NCBI RefSeq assembly: GCF_030316135.1
Contig: NZ_CP128185.1
Span: 620,001-684,000, forward strand
DNA from: Aliiglaciecola sp. LCG003
Lineage (GTDB): Bacteria; Pseudomonadota; Gammaproteobacteria; Enterobacterales; Alteromonadaceae
DNA: 64,000 bases
Direction of reading: 5' to 3'
The stretch's first letter is position 1. Each line of letters starts with the position of its first letter. Both the position numbers and the translations under genes were made by a program. The notes beneath the pieces were generated by a model that was not told the origin of the DNA, made no database searches, and worked only from the letters and a program-made list of their open reading frames with translations. Shown here piece after piece: positions 26,012-35,590 of this stretch.

Positions 26012-27142
26012 ATGTTGGATGACTCAGATGTGGCGATAATTGGCGCAGGCCCAGCGGCCTGTGCCACTGCGCTATCGCTGCATAAGCTAAATCCAAGCAT
26101 CAAAATTTGTCTATTCGATGCGGCCACAGGTCCGCAATCCAAAGTAGGGGAATCTATCCCACCTGCAGCTGTGCCAATTTTATTTAACCTGCTCGGTGAT
26201 GCTATTTATCCATTTTTAGACCTGCAACAAGCCTGTCCGGGTAATATCTCTATTTGGGGCGACAATAAACCAGGACACAACGATTTTATCTATGATTTAA
26301 ATGGGCAGGGTTATCATCTTAATCGTCAAACACTTGAAAAATTACTCCAGGATAAGGTGCAACAGGCGGGCATGAAACTATTCTACCAGCATCGTCTGTG
26401 TAGTGCCGATACGGATCAACATAGGGTTAATCTTACATTTAATCACAACCATCATACTCGCCATATTAGTAGCCGATTTGCGGTGGATGCCAGCGGCATT
26501 AGCAGAGCGCTAATCCAACAAATTGGTGTGGCTAAAAACGTGTTGGATGAAGTGATATTTATCTGCGCGACTTTTGATGCGCAGAATGTCGCAGGTAAGC
26601 TGCGACATACCCTAATAGAAGCCACCGCGGATGGCTGGTGGTATTGCGCGTTGTTACCTGATAATAAATATATCGTGTCTTTTTGCAGTGATAGACAACA
26701 GTTACAAGCTAAACGGCTCGACCGTCCAGATGTTTGGTTAGCAGAACTGCATAAATCCACCTTGTTGCGCGAACAACTAGTGCCAAGTGATTTAGCACAG
26801 GTAAAATTATTTAAGCGAGCGGCACCTTCGAGCATTTTATCAACAGTGATTGGTCAGTGCTGGATGGCGGTGGGGGATGCTGCCAGCAGCTTTGATCCCA
26901 TTACGTCAGCAGGCATTACTAAGAGTCTACTTAATGGCCAGCAAGCCGCTGATGCTATTCATAGTTGGCTGACAGATGCTAGTCGATTGAGTATGTCGCA
27001 TTATCAGAACGAGGTTTTTAACGACTTCAACCAGTATGTTGGCTTGCGCGATAGTTTATATCGAAGTGAAGTTAGGTTTGACTGCGAGCCATTTTGGTAT
27101 CGACGAAATCATCTTGGCCAATCCACAGCTAATGGATACTAG
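26012..27142 (+). CDS. LodB/GoxB-like flavoprotein for CTQ maturation
   Basis: The 376-residue protein has an N-terminal FAD-binding motif, DVAIIGAGPAACATAL, and the second FAD motif CWMAVGDAASSFDPITSAGI about residues 284-303. This is the fold of tryptophan-halogenase and geranylgeranyl-reductase-type flavoproteins. LodB-type proteins are encoded next to lodA and are needed to form the tryptophylquinone of the partner oxidase. The 8-bp gap from the lodA-like gene supports that role. It lacks the Lys-containing halogenase motif as far as I can see, so halogenase activity is unlikely. Confidence 0.87.
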   Translation: MLDDSDVAIIGAGPAACATALSLHKLNPSIKICLFDAATGPQSKVGESIPPAAVPILFNLLGDAIYPFLDLQQACPGNISIWGDNKPGHNDFIYDLNGQGYHLNRQTLEKLLQDKVQQAGMKLFYQHRLCSADTDQHRVNLTFNHNHHTRHISSRFAVDASGISRALIQQIGVAKNVLDEVIFICATFDAQNVAGKLRHTLIEATADGWWYCALLPDNKYIVSFCSDRQQLQAKRLDRPDVWLAELHKSTLLREQLVPSDLAQVKLFKRAAPSSILSTVIGQCWMAVGDAASSFDPITSAGITKSLLNGQQAADAIHSWLTDASRLSMSHYQNEVFNDFNQYVGLRDSLYRSEVRFDCEPFWYRRNHLGQSTANGY

Positions 27143-27298
27143 CCAGTCAAACCCGAATAACCCCGTTTACTGTGGAGTTAAATTGGTCCCTGCTTAGTCT
27201 GATGACTAACTTGGTCTTACATCCGATTTTAAAAAAATACACATGTGTTGCAGCGCAAAGGTACAATAACCTATTGGATTATTGTTTTGGTTAAATAC

Positions 27299-29761
27299 GT
27301 GTTACCAGTTGAATCTTGTTGGCCAGCGCTGTCGGAGTCAATCTCTGAGCAGGACGTGATTTTAGTCGCTCCACCGGGCGCCGGTAAATCAACCTACTTG
27401 CCCCTTAAGTTATTAGAGTTGTTTGCGTCAACTAATCTGAAAATAGTGATGCTGCAACCTCGTCAAATTGCCGTGCGGGCCATTGCTAACTATTTGGCGC
27501 AACAATTAGGCGAAGACGTTGGACAAACGGTTGGTTATCGCATGCGCGGCGAAGCTAAAACTAGTTCAGCCACTCGATTAGAAATCGTCACTGAAGGTTT
27601 GCTTACCCGCATGTTGCAAAACGACCCTGAGCTACCGGGGATTGGCCTAGTGATTTTTGATGAATTTCACGAGCGCAATGTACATGCCGACTTTTCCTTA
27701 GCGTTATGTTTAGACACTCAAGCGGCATTGAGACCGGATTTAAGATTGCTAGTGATGTCGGCCACTTTAGATGTGGGAGAGATAGGCAATCTGTTACCCG
27801 ATGCTAAATTATTGCAAAGTGAAGGTAAGCGCTTTGATGTTGATGTAATTTATACACCGGCCAAAGCAGGTGTTTTTCTTGCTCAGCATTGCACAGCAAT
27901 TATTATCCAAGCACTGCAACAACACGAGGGTGATATGTTGGTGTTCTTGCCCGGCGCCAGAGAGATTAAATTGGTCGAGCAATTGTGTCAGGTTCAGTTA
28001 CAACAGACTGTCAATATTTTTCCATTGTACGGAAATCTGAATAAACAGCAGCAACAGGCCGCCATACAGCCCTCCCCCGCAGGGCAACGCAAGATAGTAT
28101 TAGCAACCAATATTGCCGAGACGAGTTTGACCATCGATGGGATTAAAATTGTGGTGGACTCTGGTCAGGAAAAGGTCTCCAGCTTTAATCTGCAAAGGGG
28201 AATAAGCAGCTTAACCACTATGCAGATATCAAAGGCATCAGCGACACAACGAGCAGGGCGGGCTGGCCGTCTAGCGGCTGGGCACTGTTATCGGTTATGG
28301 TCTAAAGATGCTCAACAGCGGTTAATCGCACAGCGGCCTCCAGAGATATTACAGATGGATATTTCCTCGCTGTATTTGGAGGCACTAGTTTGGGGGGAGC
28401 CGCTGGCTGATTTACGTTTACTGGATATACCTTCTACTGCGCAGATTCAACATGCGGAAGATTTATTGAAGTCGTTAGGTGCCTTAGATGAACAAGGAAA
28501 GTTAACCGCAGTAGGTCGTGCTTTTAATGGCTTAGGTTGCCATCCACGGCTAGCCTGTATGTTGATCCAAAGTGAAGCATTGGGCGCGGCATCACAATTA
28601 TTAGCCTGTTTGCTGGTGGCGGTTCTGGAAGGCAAACCCATATCTGCATTACGAGATGAATTATGCCTAAGTCAGCACCTCAATTATGTATTATCGCCGC
28701 CGCAACAGCCTATTTATCTCGAAGCCAAGCGTTGGGCGTCTCGTCTAAGGCTGAATTGGTCAGGCGCGCAAATAAAAAAAGCGCTACCAACTTTAGTTGA
28801 TTTACTGTTACTAGGCTTCCCTGATCAAATAGGGCAGTCACGCGGAGCTGGTCGTTTTTTACTGGCCAGTGGCACGGGTGTGATGTTTCATGCCCGACAA
28901 CAGCACAGCAATTTAATGGTCAGCCCATGGCTGATAGTTTGCCAAATGACGTTAGGCCGTGACGCCGATGGCCTTATCCAATTAGCGGAGCCTATCAGCG
29001 AAAGTCAATTGATGGGCCATGCTGATAATTTAATCAAGCATTCAACTCAGCATTATTGGGATGATACGAATCAGCGAGTTGTGAGTCGGGAAGTGAAAAT
29101 GTTGGGGGCTATTCTAGTTTCTGAAACTAGGCTGGCGAAAACCAAGAATGCTGACTACAGCGAAATTATCATCGACACATTGCTGACAAAAGGGTTCGGG
29201 ATCCTCAATTGGTCGACGTCAGTCCAGCAATTATTACTGCGAGTAAATTTGGCCGCTGAGGTATTTGGTTCGAGTTGGCCCGATTTTACACCAGCGGGTT
29301 TACGGGCAGATCTCAGTGAATGGCTTAGTCCTTATTTGGCCGGGGTATCGAGTTTGGAGCAGTTGATCAAATTAGATTGGCATAGCATCCTCAAAAACCA
29401 GTTGGAGTGGAGCCAGCAGCAGTTTTTAGATCAACACTTTCCAACACAGATGCAGGTCGCGACCGGGCAATCATGTAGGTTACATTATAGCAAAAATGGT
29501 CAGGTAGAATTACAAACTAAAATGCAGCAAGTGTATGGGTGGCAGGATTCACCTAGCATCGCCCAAGGGCGTGTAAAAGTGACCTTATCGCTATTGTCAC
29601 CACCAGGCACAGAGCTGCAAAAAACTAGCGATTTGGCTGGTTTCTGGCAAGGAAGCTACAAAGAGGTGCAAAAAGAGATGAAAGGTCGCTACCCAAAGCA
29701 TTTTTGGCCAGATGATCCTGCTAACGCTCGCCCTACCAGCAAAACCAAAAAGTATATGTAA
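27299..29761 (+). CDS. hrpB: ATP-dependent helicase HrpB (DEAH/RHA family)
   Basis: The protein has helicase motif I APPGAGKSTYLPL, motif II DEFHERNVHADF, motif III MSATLD, motif V NIAETSLTIDG and motif VI QRAGRAGR, then the HA2 and HrpB C-terminal regions. Length from the GTG at 27299 is 820 residues, close to E. coli HrpB (about 810). The frame extends 18 codons further upstream to a GTG at 27245, but family proteins begin close to the segment LPVESCWPALSES, so 27299 is preferred. HrpB is a putative RNA helicase of unknown biological role. It follows the lodB-like gene on the same strand by about 155 bp. Confidence 0.93.
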   Translation: MLPVESCWPALSESISEQDVILVAPPGAGKSTYLPLKLLELFASTNLKIVMLQPRQIAVRAIANYLAQQLGEDVGQTVGYRMRGEAKTSSATRLEIVTEGLLTRMLQNDPELPGIGLVIFDEFHERNVHADFSLALCLDTQAALRPDLRLLVMSATLDVGEIGNLLPDAKLLQSEGKRFDVDVIYTPAKAGVFLAQHCTAIIIQALQQHEGDMLVFLPGAREIKLVEQLCQVQLQQTVNIFPLYGNLNKQQQQAAIQPSPAGQRKIVLATNIAETSLTIDGIKIVVDSGQEKVSSFNLQRGISSLTTMQISKASATQRAGRAGRLAAGHCYRLWSKDAQQRLIAQRPPEILQMDISSLYLEALVWGEPLADLRLLDIPSTAQIQHAEDLLKSLGALDEQGKLTAVGRAFNGLGCHPRLACMLIQSEALGAASQLLACLLVAVLEGKPISALRDELCLSQHLNYVLSPPQQPIYLEAKRWASRLRLNWSGAQIKKALPTLVDLLLLGFPDQIGQSRGAGRFLLASGTGVMFHARQQHSNLMVSPWLIVCQMTLGRDADGLIQLAEPISESQLMGHADNLIKHSTQHYWDDTNQRVVSREVKMLGAILVSETRLAKTKNADYSEIIIDTLLTKGFGILNWSTSVQQLLLRVNLAAEVFGSSWPDFTPAGLRADLSEWLSPYLAGVSSLEQLIKLDWHSILKNQLEWSQQQFLDQHFPTQMQVATGQSCRLHYSKNGQVELQTKMQQVYGWQDSPSIAQGRVKVTLSLLSPPGTELQKTSDLAGFWQGSYKEVQKEMKGRYPKHFWPDDPANARPTSKTKKYM

Positions 29762-29800
29762 CCAAGAATCTGTAATTGCCAGCGGGGCATTGTGAGTGTT

Positions 29801-29848
29801 AACGGCATGGGCAGCAATTTTTATCTAGATGCTGCTCACGCCGTTTAT
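29801..29848 (+). terminator. candidate terminator between hrpB and the convergent catalase gene
   Basis: AACGGC and GCAGCA on the left arm (29801-29816) pair with TGCTGC and GCCGTT on the right (29830-29845), interrupted by two single mismatches flanking a TG/CA pair. The T-tract after it is weak (TATTTC). Confidence 0.5.
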
Positions 29849-29855
29849 TTCAGGT

Positions 29856-31358
29856 TTAGTTATCTATAACCGGGGTCTCGTCTGTGATGGGCGCGGCGTT
29901 CACATCACTATCAAGTTTCTCATTGGCTAAGCGCACTCCTTTAGCGTAGTCAGGATGCACTTTCTCAAGCACCGCATACCAACGCTCTTTGACGGCATCT
30001 GAGCAAGGGCCCATGGCGGCAGCATAATTGTTGTATAAACGCTGCTTTTGTTCGTCACTAAACAGATTATACAGTGCGCGAGGTTGGACATAATCAATCG
30101 CTTCCTCAACTTGATCATATCTGGCTGCATCGCCATCTATTTTAAGTGGCGGCTCAGCGACGCTTTCATTGGCGACCGGGCCATTGTGTTGATTCGGTTC
30201 ATAATACGCATCAGGATTGTCAAAATCATTGGTAAAGAATCGCATCGAACCGTCTTTATGGTAATGATTAATCTTGCTATTTTTCGCTGCATTAGCTGGT
30301 AGGGCTTCGTAATGAGTACCTAGTCTATATCTGTGCGCGTCGGCATATGACCAGACTCTGGCCTGCAACATTTTGTCCGGACTAAAGCCGATTCCCGGAA
30401 CTACATTGGATGGACTATAAGCGGCATTCTCAACCATTTGAAAATAGTTTTCTGGATTTTTATTCATCTCCAGCTCACCTACTTCAATCAGTGGGTAATC
30501 ATCGTGAGGCCATACTTTGGTCACATCAAAGGGATTATATTCCTGTTTCCCAGCCTCTTCTTCAGGCATAACTTGGATAAACATAGTCCATTTTGGGTAG
30601 TCGCCATTTTCAATGGCGCTAAATAAATCCTCTTGGTAGGCCTCTCGGGTTTTACCAATCCGATGTTCGGCTTCTTCGTTGGTGTAATGCTCATGGCCTT
30701 GATGGGTTTTAAAATGGAATTTGACCCAAAAGCGTTCGCCATTTTTGTTCCACATACTGAAAGTATGGCTGCCATATCCATTCATATGCATAGGTGTTTT
30801 AGGGATGCCGCGGTCTGACATCAAAATGGTGACCTGGTGGACTGATTCAGGTTGGGCTGCCCAGAAATCAAACATCGCCTCGGGGGAGCGTAAATTGGTT
30901 TTCGGGTGACGTTTTTGAGTACGGATAAAATCAGGAAATTTAAATGCATCGCGGACAAAAAATACCGGCGTATTATTGCCCACTAAATCCCAATTTCCTT
31001 GTTCGGTATAGAACTTTAAACTAAAGCCGCGCACATCACGTTCAATATCTGCCGCACCTGACTCGCCTGCTACCGTCGACCACCGACTCAATACTTCGGT
31101 TTGTTTACCCACTTGTGAGAACAAATCGGCACAGGTGTATTGGCTGATATCGTGAGTTACAGTAAATTTTCCTTGCAGCCCCCACCCTTTAGCGTGCACC
31201 GCTCGCTCAGGAATTCGCTCACGGTTTTGATGGGCTAGTTTTTCAATTAGCTGATAATCTTCTAACAATGCAGGGCCGCGCTTTCCGGCAGTTTTGGTGG
31301 TTTTATTGCTTGGAACCGGTGCTCCGGCGGACGTGGTAAGGGTTGGCTTATTACTCAT
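29856..31358 (-). CDS. monofunctional haem catalase
   Basis: The 500-residue enzyme has the catalytic His55 in [13 protein letters not shown], the conserved Asn in [17 protein letters not shown] and the proximal haem ligand Tyr in [14 protein letters not shown]. The size is that of small-subunit (clade 3) catalases such as KatA. It converts hydrogen peroxide to water and oxygen in the cytoplasm. It converges on hrpB and lies within 3 kb of the peroxide-generating LodA-like gene, which may be coincidence. The divergent gene is mrcB, with 259 bp between the two starts; I see no clear OxyR site there. Confidence 0.97.
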   Translation of the reverse strand: MSNKPTLTTSAGAPVPSNKTTKTAGKRGPALLEDYQLIEKLAHQNRERIPERAVHAKGWGLQGKFTVTHDISQYTCADLFSQVGKQTEVLSRWSTVAGESGAADIERDVRGFSLKFYTEQGNWDLVGNNTPVFFVRDAFKFPDFIRTQKRHPKTNLRSPEAMFDFWAAQPESVHQVTILMSDRGIPKTPMHMNGYGSHTFSMWNKNGERFWVKFHFKTHQGHEHYTNEEAEHRIGKTREAYQEDLFSAIENGDYPKWTMFIQVMPEEEAGKQEYNPFDVTKVWPHDDYPLIEVGELEMNKNPENYFQMVENAAYSPSNVVPGIGFSPDKMLQARVWSYADAHRYRLGTHYEALPANAAKNSKINHYHKDGSMRFFTNDFDNPDAYYEPNQHNGPVANESVAEPPLKIDGDAARYDQVEEAIDYVQPRALYNLFSDEQKQRLYNNYAAAMGPCSDAVKERWYAVLEKVHPDYAKGVRLANEKLDSDVNAAPITDETPVIDN

Positions 31359-31617
31359 TTACTATCTCCATATTGTGATATGAGAATGAAATAAGCATCT
31401 TTGGTGCCATGCTGGTCACAAGCAGTACAGTCCAAGGATGCAACGAATCGTCAGCTATTAAGCCTAGTCATAAAACGTAAAAATTACATCGATATTGCAA
31501 CTTTTTCTGATTTGGTGAGGATATTTTACAGTTTCACATTTGCAAGTCACACATTGATTTGAGGGTCATCTAGCAGACTGTTACAATCCGCAGCACTTTC
31601 ACTCTATTGATTAATCC

Positions 31618-33915
31618 ATGCCAGTTATTCAAAAACTCAATCCGTTCATTTGGTTCAGAAAGTATTTCTGGAAACTACTATTTGTTTCGACGGTCATCTT
31701 CATAGCTTATATGGTGTATCTGGATGCAGTTATTGCACACCAGTTTTCCGGCAACAAATGGCAGGTTCCCGCGCAGATATACGCACGACCATTGACTTTG
31801 TCCCTTAAAGAAGAAATCACCAGTAAAGAGATCATTGAAGAGCTGGAATTACTTGGATATCGTCGCGTCAGTAAAGCGGCCGCCACGGGAGAGTATCAAT
31901 ATGCTAATAATCGGTTTGTGGTATATCGCCGAGCATTCCATTTTGCAGATGGATTTCAGGCGCAAACTGCATTATCAGTAGTGATTAAATCTGGCCGGGT
32001 GGCGCAGATCACTAACCTCAATAGCAACACTTCCGTCAAAAGCTTTAGACTCGAACCTTGGTTGATAACACGACTAGTTAGCGCTGGTCGTGAAGATCGC
32101 ATGCTAGTATCGCTCGGACAAGTTCCTCCGGCACTTCTAGAAGCGTTGATAATTGTAGAAGATAATGATTTCTATCAGCATCATGGCATCGCACCACTGT
32201 CTATTTTGCGGGCATTGTTTGCTAATATTGCGGCGGGCAGAGCGGTACAGGGTGGCAGCACCTTAACTCAACAATTGGTCAAAAATATGTACCTGACCAA
32301 CGAAAAGTCTATTTCTCGCAAAGCTAAAGAAGCCTTGATGTCGATCCTCATAGATGCCCGTTATAGCAAAGATCAAATACTGGAAGCTTACTTGAATGAA
32401 GTCTTTTTGGGCCAAAATGGTGAGAATGGTGTGCATGGTTTTGGTTTAGCCAGCTATTTCTATTTTGATAGGCCCCTGGATGAACTCAATTTACTCGAAA
32501 TCACTACCTTGGTCGGCATGATCAAAGGCCCGTCTTACTACAACCCACGGCGCTATCCAGATAGACTAACCGAACGACGTAATTTGGTGCTAAGACTGAT
32601 GTTTGAAGATGGCAAAATCGATAAGCCAACCTTTGAATCTTTGTTAGACAGACCTGTGCTTGTTGCAAGCGGTGCTAGCTTGCGAAAAAATAAACATCCT
32701 GCCTTTATGGATAAAGTGCAGCGGGAATTGCGCAACGTATTAGCCAATCCTGATATTCGCGATTCTGGGGTTAAAGTGTTTACTTCTTTAGACTCAAATG
32801 CCCAGCGCAAAGCTGAAAAAGTGGTGACTGAGCGCCTACTCAAACTTGAAGGTGCACGCAAAATAAATAAATTGCAGGCAGCAATGGTGATTAGCGATAT
32901 CGACAGCGGAGAAATCCGGGCTATTGTTGGCGATAGGAATACTAATTACAGCGGCTTCAATCGGGCTTTGGATGCCAAACGCTCAATCGGCTCATTAGTT
33001 AAACCGGCTATATACATCTCAGCGTTGGAGCGACCGCAAGAGTATAACCTTGCAACCCCTTTGCTGGATAAACCGATTGAATTACCTGATGATGCGGGAA
33101 GTTTGTGGAAGCCGCAAAATGCAGATAAGAAATTTCGCGGCCAAGTCCCCTTATATACCGCGTTGACTCAATCACTCAATGTTCCTACGGTGACACTAGG
33201 AATGGAGATTGGCATAGATAATATTGCGACCACGCTTGGACGCTTAGGCATTGACGAGCCCATTTCAAGATATCCTGCATTAACTCTCGGCGCTTTGGAT
33301 TTGTCGCCTCTGCAAGTCAATCAGATGTACCAAACCATCGCCAATAATGGCTTGCAAATTAAGCTGCATGCAGTCAATGGGATCCTGTCAGTAGACAACG
33401 AGGTCATTTGGTCTTTTGCTGAGGCTCCAACACGCCAATTCGATGAGAAAGTGACCTATTTGATGAATTATGCCTTACATAAAGTGACCTTGGAAGGCAC
33501 GGCAAAAAGAATCAAACAGCACTTCCCATCGGTCAATATGGCAGGAAAGACCGGCACCACTGACGATTATCGTGATAGTTGGTTTGCCGGGTTCGACAAG
33601 AATATTTTGGCGACCAGTTGGATTGGAAAAGATGATAATCAAAGCACTGGATTAACCGGTGCCAGTGGCGCTTTGAATTTGTTTATTGATTATCAGAAAT
33701 TGCAAGAGCCCAAATCATTGGTTCGACGCTTTCCTAAAGGGCTTGGGATTGCTCATTTTGATTCTGAAACTGGTCACGCCACTCAACCCGGTTGCCAGTC
33801 TAGTATGAGTTTGCCGGCGATTCTGGAGACTCTGCCCAAACGTCCGGAAAAGTGTGGCACCAAAAACCCCAAAGTCGAAGAACGCAAAAGCTTCTGGGAA
33901 AAACTGTTTGGCTAA
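31618..33915 (+). CDS. mrcB: bifunctional penicillin-binding protein 1B
   Basis: The 765-residue protein has one N-terminal membrane helix (about 17-36), a UB2H-like region (about 55-140), the GT51 transglycosylase motifs EDNDFYQHHG and GGSTLTQQLVKN, and a transpeptidase domain. The transpeptidase shows the nucleophile Ser459 in GSLVKP and KTGTT at 644-648. PBP1B polymerises and crosslinks peptidoglycan at the inner membrane with the lipoprotein LpoB. Size and domain order are normal for the Alteromonadales. A solitary IS end lies 21 bp after the stop codon. Confidence 0.96.
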   Translation: MPVIQKLNPFIWFRKYFWKLLFVSTVIFIAYMVYLDAVIAHQFSGNKWQVPAQIYARPLTLSLKEEITSKEIIEELELLGYRRVSKAAATGEYQYANNRFVVYRRAFHFADGFQAQTALSVVIKSGRVAQITNLNSNTSVKSFRLEPWLITRLVSAGREDRMLVSLGQVPPALLEALIIVEDNDFYQHHGIAPLSILRALFANIAAGRAVQGGSTLTQQLVKNMYLTNEKSISRKAKEALMSILIDARYSKDQILEAYLNEVFLGQNGENGVHGFGLASYFYFDRPLDELNLLEITTLVGMIKGPSYYNPRRYPDRLTERRNLVLRLMFEDGKIDKPTFESLLDRPVLVASGASLRKNKHPAFMDKVQRELRNVLANPDIRDSGVKVFTSLDSNAQRKAEKVVTERLLKLEGARKINKLQAAMVISDIDSGEIRAIVGDRNTNYSGFNRALDAKRSIGSLVKPAIYISALERPQEYNLATPLLDKPIELPDDAGSLWKPQNADKKFRGQVPLYTALTQSLNVPTVTLGMEIGIDNIATTLGRLGIDEPISRYPALTLGALDLSPLQVNQMYQTIANNGLQIKLHAVNGILSVDNEVIWSFAEAPTRQFDEKVTYLMNYALHKVTLEGTAKRIKQHFPSVNMAGKTGTTDDYRDSWFAGFDKNILATSWIGKDDNQSTGLTGASGALNLFIDYQKLQEPKSLVRRFPKGLGIAHFDSETGHATQPGCQSSMSLPAILETLPKRPEKCGTKNPKVEERKSFWEKLFG

Positions 33916-33936
33916 CCACATCGAATCCCGTTAATA

Positions 33937-33985
33937 AGACATATATGGACGCTCCCCTGATGTCAAGGTACTACTTGCCACTTCG
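33937..33985 (-). mobile_element. solitary copy of the IS110-family right end
   Basis: These 49 bp match the inverse of 14646-14694, the right end of the intact IS, with three mismatches (33967, 33974, 33980). The copy includes the 13-bp inverted repeat ATGGACGCTCCCC. No transposase and no left end are nearby, so this is a remnant or a mini-element. Confidence 0.8.
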
Positions 33986-34054
33986 CATTAACGCATTAAC
34001 GTGACACCCAGAACGCATTAACGTGACACCCATGTTTTGCACCCATGTTTTGCA
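33984..34054 (+). repeat. nested short tandem repeats next to the solitary IS end
   Basis: GCATTAAC occurs twice in tandem near 33985-34000. A 21-bp unit, AACGCATTAACGTGACACCC plus A, at 33990-34010 is repeated exactly at 34012-34032. CCCATGTTTTGCA at 34029-34041 is repeated exactly at 34042-34054. The arrangement resembles variable micro-repeats found with degenerate IS or REP-like sequences; it is too short and irregular for a CRISPR. Confidence 0.75.
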
Positions 34055-34114
34055 TCGATAACAATGCACCCAGGTCACGAAAATCAATAAGAATTGCTAA
34101 TGGGGTCGATTGCT

Positions 34115-34933
34115 CTAGTAGTCAGGTTCGGTTTGGGATGAGGGTTTGATAGGTTTCTTCACATGTTTATCAATGTAGCTATCTATACCTGGGTTATCGT
34201 TGCATTTAATTGTACTGCCGGCGAAGGATAATATAGTTACCAGTGTTTTGTTGGTAGTAGAGCTGCAGTCGGCTTTTATGGCTAGCTCTTTTTGGAATTT
34301 TTCGTCTTCAGTTTCAAATGGGTCCACGTTAGCCGCCGGTAAATTTGGCGATATCCGTGATTTTCGATATTGCTGGGCTTGCCTTTGAACAAACTCTTGA
34401 TTGGCTTGAGTTGAATAATTTTCTAGATGCTGTTTTGCTAGGTCCATGGAGGTTAATTTCGGACCTTGCATGATCGAGGGTGTATCTTCTGTTGCTAGTT
34501 GATCTGCTTGTGGCATAGATAGCGTTGGGAGTTGCGTTTCGCTGGTCTCTGCCACTTTGTCTAACTCAGTCTCTACCACTTCCTGTTCCGCTGGAGTTGG
34601 CTCAGGAATGTTATCTATGTTGCTCTCTTTGAGCGGGTCTTCAACAATTTCAACTACTTCATCAATTTCAATTGGTAACTCGGGTGTGACCTCTATAGAG
34701 GCTTCACTATCGATGATGAGAGCCTCGGTTAGCTTCGGCGGTGGCGGATAAAAGACCAGTTGGGCTTGTATCGCCTTAATGTCATCAGGCGACTTCGCAA
34801 GCTTGGTTTTGCTGTTTAGCTTGTACACAAGCAGACCGAGAACCAGATGAATAACTAGTGAAACTAATAGTATTGGATACAGCGACGGACGAGTCGTTGC
34901 AGCGATGTCTATCCTAGTTCTGGCAAATTCCAT
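34115..34933 (-). CDS. TonB-like single-pass membrane protein, unknown function
   Basis: From the ATG at 34933 the product has 272 residues. A hydrophobic segment (PILLVSLVIHLVLGLLVYKL, about 18-37) is followed by a long acidic and proline-rich stretch (IEVTPELPIEIDEVVEIVED and more), reminiscent of the periplasmic spanning part of TonB. The C-terminal domain has two Cys about 18 residues apart but no YP motif of TonB. The frame extends 58 codons upstream to 35107, but that part overlaps the NtrC-like sites of glnK and lacks signs of coding, so the shorter start is preferred. No exbB/exbD is adjacent. Confidence 0.65.
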   Translation of the reverse strand: MEFARTRIDIAATTRPSLYPILLVSLVIHLVLGLLVYKLNSKTKLAKSPDDIKAIQAQLVFYPPPPKLTEALIIDSEASIEVTPELPIEIDEVVEIVEDPLKESNIDNIPEPTPAEQEVVETELDKVAETSETQLPTLSMPQADQLATEDTPSIMQGPKLTSMDLAKQHLENYSTQANQEFVQRQAQQYRKSRISPNLPAANVDPFETEDEKFQKELAIKADCSSTTNKTLVTILSFAGSTIKCNDNPGIDSYIDKHVKKPIKPSSQTEPDY

Positions 34934-35060
34934 TCGGCTACTTTCAGTTATTAGTGCTCTGCATAGAGTGCCGAGCCGGTTAATAGTTCCCCAAGGATGC
35001 TCCAATTTAGACGTTACTCGGCGTGCTGATTGACAGGCAGCGCGAGCGATTATTTCGCAG

Positions 35061-35077
35061 TCTACTAAGTTGGTGCA
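35061..35077 (+). promoter_or_regulatory. NtrC-like binding site (weaker)
   Basis: TCTACTAAGTTGGTGCA keeps the right half GGTGCA and central bases of the NtrC consensus TGCACTAAAATGGTGCA. Its centre is 29 bp from the stronger site downstream. Confidence 0.5.
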
Positions 35078-35089
35078 AAAAGCAGTCTG

Positions 35090-35106
35090 CGCACTATATT
35101 GGTGCA
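35090..35106 (+). promoter_or_regulatory. NtrC-like binding site (strong)
   Basis: CGCACTATATTGGTGCA is an almost complete match to the NtrC enhancer dyad GCAC-N7-GTGC. It lies about 97 bp upstream of the predicted sigma-54 start site, a normal enhancer distance. Confidence 0.75.
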
Positions 35107-35169
35107 TTTAATTGTCTAAATATTCCGCCTATTCTAACTAACTGTATGAAAAATAATGAGTTTAATTTA

Positions 35170-35184
35170 TGGCACAAGACTTGT
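35170..35184 (+). promoter_or_regulatory. sigma-54 promoter of glnK-amtB
   Basis: TGGCAC-AAGAC-TTGT fits the -24/-12 consensus TGGCAC-N5-TTGC with one change at the last base. The expected start site is near 35195, 40 bp before the glnK ATG. Together with the NtrC-like sites it makes the operon nitrogen-regulated. Confidence 0.8.
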
Positions 35185-35204
35185 TCTATGAAGGTAACGT
35201 TTGA

Positions 35205-35573
<369 letters not shown>

Positions 35574-35590
35574 TAGTTTAGGAGATCATC

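Noticed and set aside
26012-27142. Flavin-dependent halogenase
   Set aside because: The flavoprotein has the FAD motifs shared with halogenases, but the position directly after a lodA-like gene and the lack of a clear halogenase motif favour a LodB role.
33990-34054. Possible CRISPR-like array
   Set aside because: The repeats are of three different lengths, have at most two copies each and lack spacers of even size. No cas gene is present.
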